Shown in pieces: positions 13,018-14,061 of a stretch of DNA of 14,061 bases. Where the stretch lies: contig JAOPUQ010000179.1 of NCBI GenBank assembly GCA_025963425.1, positions 1 through 14,061 of the forward strand, in the 5' to 3' direction. The stretch's first letter is position 1, and every line of letters starts with the position of its first letter. The stretch is from Modestobacter sp. Lineage in GTDB: Bacteria; Actinomycetota; Actinomycetes; Mycobacteriales; Geodermatophilaceae. Under the pieces are notes generated by a model, which searched no databases, was not told where the DNA came from, and was given only the letters and a program-made list of their open reading frames with translations. The position numbers and the translations under genes are program-made.

Positions 13018-14061
13018 ATGAGCGGGGACCGCGGCCGGCCGATGCGGGTGGTCATCGCCCCCGACTCCTTCAAGGGCACGCTGGACGCCGCCGCGGCGGC
13101 CGACGCGCTGGCCGCCGGGTGGCGCAGCCGCCGTCCGGACGACGAGCTGCTCACCCTCCCGCTCGCCGACGGCGGCGAGGGCACCCTCGACGCGCTGGGC
13201 CACGACCTGCCCGGCAGCTGCTGGCGCTCCACGCCGGTGAGCGGCCCCGACGGCCGGCCGGTAGAGGCGGCCTGGCTGCTGCTCCCCGACGGCACCGCCG
13301 TGGTGGAGATGGCACGTGCGGCCGGGCTGCCGCTGCTGGCCGAGCCCGATCCGCTGAACGCGACCACCCGGGGGCTGGGTGAGCTGCTCGCCGCGGCCGT
13401 CGCCGACCCCGCGGTCAGCCGGGTGATGCTCACCCTCGGCGGGTCGGCGACCACCGACGGCGGCACCGGCGCGCTGGCCGCACTGGGTGCCCGGTTCACC
13501 GACGCCGACGGCGCGCGGCTGCCTCCCGGTGGTGGCGCACTGGCCCGGCTGGACCGCGTCGACCTCTCCGGCCTGACCCCGCCGCCGGCCGGAGGCGTGC
13601 AGTGCCTGGTCGACGTGACCGCCCCGCTGCTCGGGCCGCTGGGCGCGGCCGGGCAGTTCGGGCCGCAGAAGGGCGCCTCCCCGGAGCAGGTCGCCGAACT
13701 GGACGCCGCCCTCGCCCGGCTCGCCGGACTGCTGGACGGCGACCCGGAGGCGCCCGGCGCGGGTGCGGCCGGCGGTACGGCGTTCGGCTTCGCCGCCTGC
13801 TGGGGCGCGCAGTTCGTCAGCGGCGCCGATGCGGTCGCCGCGGCCGCGGGGCTGGACGAGGCGCTCGCCGGCGCCGACCTGGTGCTGACCGGGGAGGGGC
13901 AGTTCGACGCCCAGTCGCTGCGGGGCAAGGTGGTCGGCGCCCTGGTCGCCCGGGCCGGGGCTGCGGGGGTCCCGGTGACCGTGGTCGCCGGCCGGGTGGT
14001 CGCCGGCGAGGAGCTGCCGGTGGCCCGCGCGGTGGCGCTCGCCGACCTCGCGGGCTCCGCC
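13018..14061 (+). CDS. glxK: Glycerate 2-kinase, GlxK/GarK family; 3' end outside window
   Basis: An open frame of 348 codons running to the window edge. Family members are about 370-380 residues, so only the last 25-30 residues should be missing. All main motifs are visible: APDSFKGTLDA near the start, LPLADGGEGTLDALG, TLGGSATTDGGTGALAALG, VDVTAPLLGP, FGPQKGA, and LVLTGEGQFDAQSLRGK close to the end of the visible part. The enzyme phosphorylates D-glycerate with ATP to 2-phosphoglycerate, feeding glyoxylate, glucarate or photorespiration-type products into glycolysis. I choose the ATG at 13018. The ATG at 13042, directly before RVVIAPDSF, is an alternative that fits the family N-terminus but has a poorly spaced ribosome site. 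The nine-base gap to the transporter suggests cotranscription, without an obvious functional link. Confidence 0.94.
   Translation, partial: MSGDRGRPMRVVIAPDSFKGTLDAAAAADALAAGWRSRRPDDELLTLPLADGGEGTLDALGHDLPGSCWRSTPVSGPDGRPVEAAWLLLPDGTAVVEMARAAGLPLLAEPDPLNATTRGLGELLAAAVADPAVSRVMLTLGGSATTDGGTGALAALGARFTDADGARLPPGGGALARLDRVDLSGLTPPPAGGVQCLVDVTAPLLGPLGAAGQFGPQKGASPEQVAELDAALARLAGLLDGDPEAPGAGAAGGTAFGFAACWGAQFVSGADAVAAAAGLDEALAGADLVLTGEGQFDAQSLRGKVVGALVARAGAAGVPVTVVAGRVVAGEELPVARAVALADLAGSA

Noticed and set aside
1..14061. Mobile elements, CRISPR arrays, tRNA or rRNA genes, phage defence genes
   Set aside because: No long direct or inverted repeats, transposase motifs, cloverleaf-type sequence or regular repeat-spacer pattern was seen on reading; all sizeable intervals are explained by metabolic, transport or regulatory genes.

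Overview
The window is about 14 kb of very GC-rich, gene-dense DNA with GTG starts, GGAGG-type ribosome sites, short intergenic gaps and gene families typical of Actinobacteria. The style fits a soil actinomycete, possibly Geodermatophilaceae; the phylum is well supported, the family is a guess. I see no mobile element, CRISPR array, tRNA or rRNA. Both ends cut through genes, and no stretch over 300 bases lacks a gene.

Left part (1-2023): the window opens inside a LOV-GGDEF gene, a likely blue-light-controlled diguanylate cyclase with an intact flavin-adduct motif, GGDEF motif and inhibitory I-site. It converges on an UlaG-like metallo-beta-lactamase-fold hydrolase. Divergent from the hydrolase is a small four-cysteine protein. 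That gene ends tail to tail with a membrane-protein gene, and both stop codons lie inside one hairpin.

Acyl-CoA part (2017-7519): a leftward operon encodes a 3-hydroxyacyl-CoA dehydrogenase, a crotonase with isomerase-like active-site residues and a four-helix membrane protein. A PaaI-like hotdog thioesterase is transcribed away from it across 67 bp containing a 13-base palindrome. Next comes a promoter with a perfect -35 box and a two-gene operon: a cyclase-family hydrolase whose metal motif has two His-to-Gln changes, and an AMP-forming acyl-CoA ligase. Together these enzymes could open or hydrolyse a cyclic or amide substrate, activate the acid with CoA and degrade it by beta-oxidation-like steps. 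The substrate is not readable from the sequence.

Iron part (7553-10992): a 14-bp hairpin terminator is followed by a DtxR/IdeR-type iron box and the efeUOB operon: FTR1-type permease, cupredoxin/imelysin lipoprotein, and Tat-exported DyP peroxidase. This is a complete iron-uptake system that looks iron-repressed.

Right part (11030-14061): an HxlR-family regulator is divergent from a drug-efflux-type MFS transporter. The 83-bp gap holds a good promoter flanked by two related inverted repeats, consistent with a self-contained sensor and efflux switch. A glycerate 2-kinase gene follows the transporter closely and runs off the window.

I did not find a clearly new system. The best candidates for a second look are the LOV-GGDEF photoreceptor, the cyclase/CoA-ligase operon with the altered metal motif, and the HxlR-MFS switch.
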